A stretch of DNA of 7,699 nt from an uncultured Eubacteriales bacterium. Its GTDB lineage: Bacteria > Bacillota > Clostridia > Monoglobales > Monoglobaceae. The position numbers were made by a program, and so were the translations under genes. The notes under the pieces were generated by a model that saw nothing but the letters and a program-made list of their open reading frames with translations, ran no database searches and was not told the origin of the DNA. This document shows, piece by piece, positions 6,365 through 7,699 of this stretch. Every line of letters begins with the position of its first letter. The stretch's first letter is position 1. The stretch covers positions 1 to 7,699 of the forward strand of contig USLC01000030.1 of the NCBI GenBank assembly GCA_900555375.1, read 5' to 3'.

Positions 6365-6736
6365 TCAATTTAAAATGTCTTTGATATGATTTATATTAAT
6401 CAGGCGCGGTATTCCGTCAAACCGGGCCGCCCTGACCTCCACAACGTCAAACCTGATTTCGCCGTCTGTCGGGTGAAGCAAAAAATCCTGCTCCGCCGCC
6501 GCCTTCATATGCTCTATCTTTCTTAGGTCAACAGCCTCTGACGGACAGCCGAATTTATCCGAGCTTCTTGTCTTAACCTCAACAAAGACAAGTACGTCCC
6601 CATCATCTGCCACTATATCTATTTCTCCGCCGCGAGTGCGGAAGTTGCGTTCTTTAACCGTCATACCGCTTTTTTCAAGATGCGCGGCTGCTGCCGCCTC
6701 GCCGAAGTCGCCCAAATCTTTATTATATCTGCTCAT
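6365..6736 (-). CDS. yraN: YraN family protein (UPF0102, predicted PD-(D/E)XK nuclease fold)
   Basis: This 123-residue protein is of typical length for the family. It begins with the family's characteristic GDFGEAAAAAHLEKSG helix (9-24). The restriction-nuclease-like core follows: GGEIDIVADDG (36-46) with E38 and D40, VFVEVKTRSS (50-59) giving the E-X-K pair E53 and K55, and the later strand IRFDVVEV (94-101) with D97. The biochemical function of the family is not well settled; the fold implies a nuclease or Holliday-junction-type role, but this is inference. Its ATG overlaps the rnhB stop by 4 bases (ATGA, 6733-6736) and uses a GGGAG at 6742-6746 inside rnhB, so the two are likely translationally coupled. 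The rnhB-yraN pairing recurs in many bacteria, suggesting a nucleic-acid role beside RNase HII. The dipeptidase gene follows after 10 bases. Confidence 0.93.
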   Translation of the reverse strand: MSRYNKDLGDFGEAAAAAHLEKSGMTVKERNFRTRGGEIDIVADDGDVLVFVEVKTRSSDKFGCPSEAVDLRKIEHMKAAAEQDFLLHPTDGEIRFDVVEVRAARFDGIPRLININHIKDILN

Positions 6737-7344
6737 TTATGCTCCCTTCCGAGGACCTTGTCGGTCATAAAGGTCTTTCGGTGAATAGGGCACAGCCCCA
6801 CCTCGCGGATTGCCTCCATATGCGCTTTTGTACCGTAACCCTTGTGTCTTGCAAAGCCATAGTCGGGGTACTCTTTATCCATTTCCCTCATATATCTGTC
6901 ACGCGTAACCTTTGCCAAAATAGACGCAGCCGCAATACATTCAAGCTTTGAATCACCTTTTATTATATACTCTGACTCAAAGCCGTCAAACGGAATTTTG
7001 TCGTTTCCGTCAACAAGCAGAATATCGGGCTTTATTTTAAGTCCGTCAGCCGCCTGCTGCATTGCTTTGTGCGTTGCCTGTCTTATATTAATTTCATCTA
7101 TCACATCGGGATAAACAAACGCAATACTGTACGAAACAGCCGCACCGATAATTTTATCGTAAAGCTGCTCGCGCTTTTTTTCGCTCAGCTTTTTTGAATC
7201 GTCAACTCCGTCAATTATCATTCCCTCGGGCAGAATAACCGCCGCCGCGCATACAGGTCCCGCAAGCGGGCCCCTGCCTGCCTCGTCTATCCCGGCAATC
7301 AGTTTTAAGCCCCTTTCATAATACATCTTTTCCAATTCAGGCAT
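6733..7344 (-). CDS. rnhB: ribonuclease HII (start revised to 7344)
   Basis: This enzyme cleaves the RNA strand of RNA-DNA hybrids and incises 5' of single ribonucleotides in DNA, starting ribonucleotide excision repair. With the preferred start it is 203 residues. The four catalytic acids are visible: D20 and E21 in AGIDEAGRGPLAGP, D112 in LLVDGND, and D131 in KGDSKLECIAAASILAKVTRD (spanning about 129-149). VDDSKKLS (47-54) and the C-terminal YGFARHKGYGTKAH block are also typical of RNase HII. The reading frame is open to an upstream ATG at 7365, but that start has no good ribosome binding site, and its seven extra residues (MNKRRLK) are simply the translation of the AAAGGAGA Shine-Dalgarno and spacer before the ATG at 7342-7344. 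The gene lies downstream of rbgA with a hairpin between, and overlaps yraN by 4 bases. Confidence 0.96.
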   Translation of the reverse strand: MPELEKMYYERGLKLIAGIDEAGRGPLAGPVCAAAVILPEGMIIDGVDDSKKLSEKKREQLYDKIIGAAVSYSIAFVYPDVIDEINIRQATHKAMQQAADGLKIKPDILLVDGNDKIPFDGFESEYIIKGDSKLECIAAASILAKVTRDRYMREMDKEYPDYGFARHKGYGTKAHMEAIREVGLCPIHRKTFMTDKVLGREHK

Positions 7345-7350
7345 TTTCAA

Positions 7351-7358
7351 TCTCCTTT
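7351..7358 (-). promoter_or_regulatory. ribosome binding site that fixes the rnhB start
   Basis: AAAGGAGA on the minus strand lies 6 bases upstream of the ATG at 7342-7344 and is the only strong Shine-Dalgarno near the rnhB start. It lies inside the frame opened by the upstream ATG (7363-7365), which argues that the upstream ATG is not used. Confidence 0.85.
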
Positions 7359-7394
7359 TATTCATACTTTAATTAAATAAAGCCGTATATCAAA

Positions 7395-7441
7395 ATCGGG
7401 TCGTGCAGGGCGCAAAGCTGCGCGCCGCATAACGACCCAAT
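7395..7441 (-). repeat. GC-rich imperfect hairpin between rbgA and rnhB (terminator, attenuator or dispersed repeat)
   Basis: GGGTCGT (7398-7404) and ACGACCC (7432-7438) are perfect inverted repeats. In the minus-strand RNA the stem extends to 10 bp through one U-G wobble and two A-U pairs (outer bases 7441 and 7395). Inside, after a small asymmetric loop, GC (7405-7406) pairs with GC (7427-7428) and GGCGC (7409-7413) with GCGCC (7422-7426), closing an 8-base loop. The stem is followed in the minus RNA by UUUGAUAU, a short U tract. It begins 5 bases beyond the rbgA stop codon and is much richer in GC than the surrounding intergenic DNA. It may be a leaky terminator or processing site, or one copy of a genome-wide palindromic repeat; the sequence alone does not decide. 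Confidence 0.6.
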
Positions 7442-7445
7442 AAAC

Positions 7446-7699
7446 TTAATCATTTGCACTTTCGGGCAGTTCAAGCGTGATTCTGCCAAGCTTTGCGGCA
7501 CGGAAATCATCAAGTATCAGATTAGAGGCGCGGAAGGTGTCCGTCTCGCCGCCCGATATAATACAGCCGCGTTTTTTTCCTATTATCTGAACCAAATCCC
7601 AGTCGTCTGCCGCCAAGTCACTCCCCGACAGTTTGTATTGCTTAATAAGATTTTGCGGATAATTTTCTTTCAAATAGCCGACCAGATAAAAGGCAAGCT
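7446..7699 (-). CDS. rbgA: ribosome biogenesis GTPase RbgA/YlqF, C-terminal end (cut by the window edge)
   Basis: Only the last 83 codons and the stop are in view; the frame stays open to the window edge, with LAFYLVGY preceding the possible TTG at 7671-7673, so that codon is internal and not a start. The visible part matches the C-terminal domain of RbgA (YlqF): a YLKENYPQNLIKQYKL segment, then IGKKRGCIISGGETD, then ASNLILDDFRAAKLGRITLELP before the end. RbgA is a circularly permuted GTPase needed for late assembly of the 50S ribosomal subunit; its GTP-binding motifs lie upstream of this fragment and cannot be checked. Position directly before rnhB agrees with the ylqF-rnhB order known from B. 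subtilis and many other Bacillota. Confidence 0.88.
   Translation of the reverse strand, partial: LAFYLVGYLKENYPQNLIKQYKLSGSDLAADDWDLVQIIGKKRGCIISGGETDTFRASNLILDDFRAAKLGRITLELPESAND

Noticed and set aside
7366..7393. Possible rnhB promoter: TTGATA (7388-7393) and TAAAGT (7366-7371), spacer 16
   Set aside because: Transcription would start near 7359, at the Shine-Dalgarno itself, leaving almost no leader. The -10 matches only 4 of 6 bases in AT-rich DNA, so it is most likely chance.
7446..7673. A complete 75-residue protein starting at a TTG
   Set aside because: The frame is open upstream to the window edge, the added residues continue the RbgA C-terminal pattern, and no ribosome binding site precedes the TTG. 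It is the end of a longer gene.
1..7699. Defence, mobile-element or secondary-metabolite system
   Set aside because: All genes belong to common housekeeping families, run in one direction with uniform composition, and no integrase, transposase, direct-repeat array or attachment site is visible.

Overview
The window looks like a chromosomal housekeeping stretch from a low-to-moderate GC member of the Bacillota, most likely class Clostridia. This is inferred from AT-rich intergenic DNA, strong GGAGG-type ribosome binding sites, and two gene neighbourhoods common in that group (rbgA-rnhB-yraN, and coaE followed by a lytic transglycosylase). Every supported gene lies on the minus strand, so transcription runs from high to low coordinates. 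I could not assign a genus.

In transcription order, the first unit (7699 to about 5333) holds the 3' end of the ribosome-assembly GTPase gene rbgA, then rnhB (RNase HII), yraN (a UPF0102 nuclease-fold protein) and a family M19 dipeptidase. A GC-rich hairpin separates rbgA from rnhB. rnhB and yraN overlap by 4 bases, and the dipeptidase follows yraN after 10 bases. The unit ends at a strong hairpin terminator (5333-5370) whose A and T tracts would let it work in both directions.

The second unit starts at a candidate sigma-A-type promoter (5283-5311), whose -10 box lies in a perfect inverted repeat. It encodes an aspartate aminotransferase of the Thermus/Bacillus type (aspC/aspB), then, after a 110-base gap holding an 11-bp inverted repeat, purB, proC, coaE, a membrane-anchored lytic transglycosylase and the 5' end of an M18 aminopeptidase. 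From purB to the aminopeptidase, gaps are 20, 22, -4 and 50 bases with no obvious terminator, so these five genes are probably co-transcribed. The products touch amino-acid metabolism (aspartate, proline), purines (adenylosuccinate lyase consumes the product formed from aspartate and IMP), CoA, cell-wall turnover and peptide breakdown. The aspartate-to-purine link is the only clear metabolic connection; the rest looks like generic housekeeping clustering.

I found no mobile element, CRISPR array, tRNA, rRNA, recognisable riboswitch or defence system, and nothing I would call a new biological system. The points most worth a second look are the close resemblance of PurB to the animal-type adenylosuccinate lyase, the rnhB start (the longer reading frame translates its own Shine-Dalgarno sequence), the strand-asymmetric hairpin between rbgA and rnhB, the palindrome on the aspC promoter, and an unusual Trp in the M19 dipeptidase.
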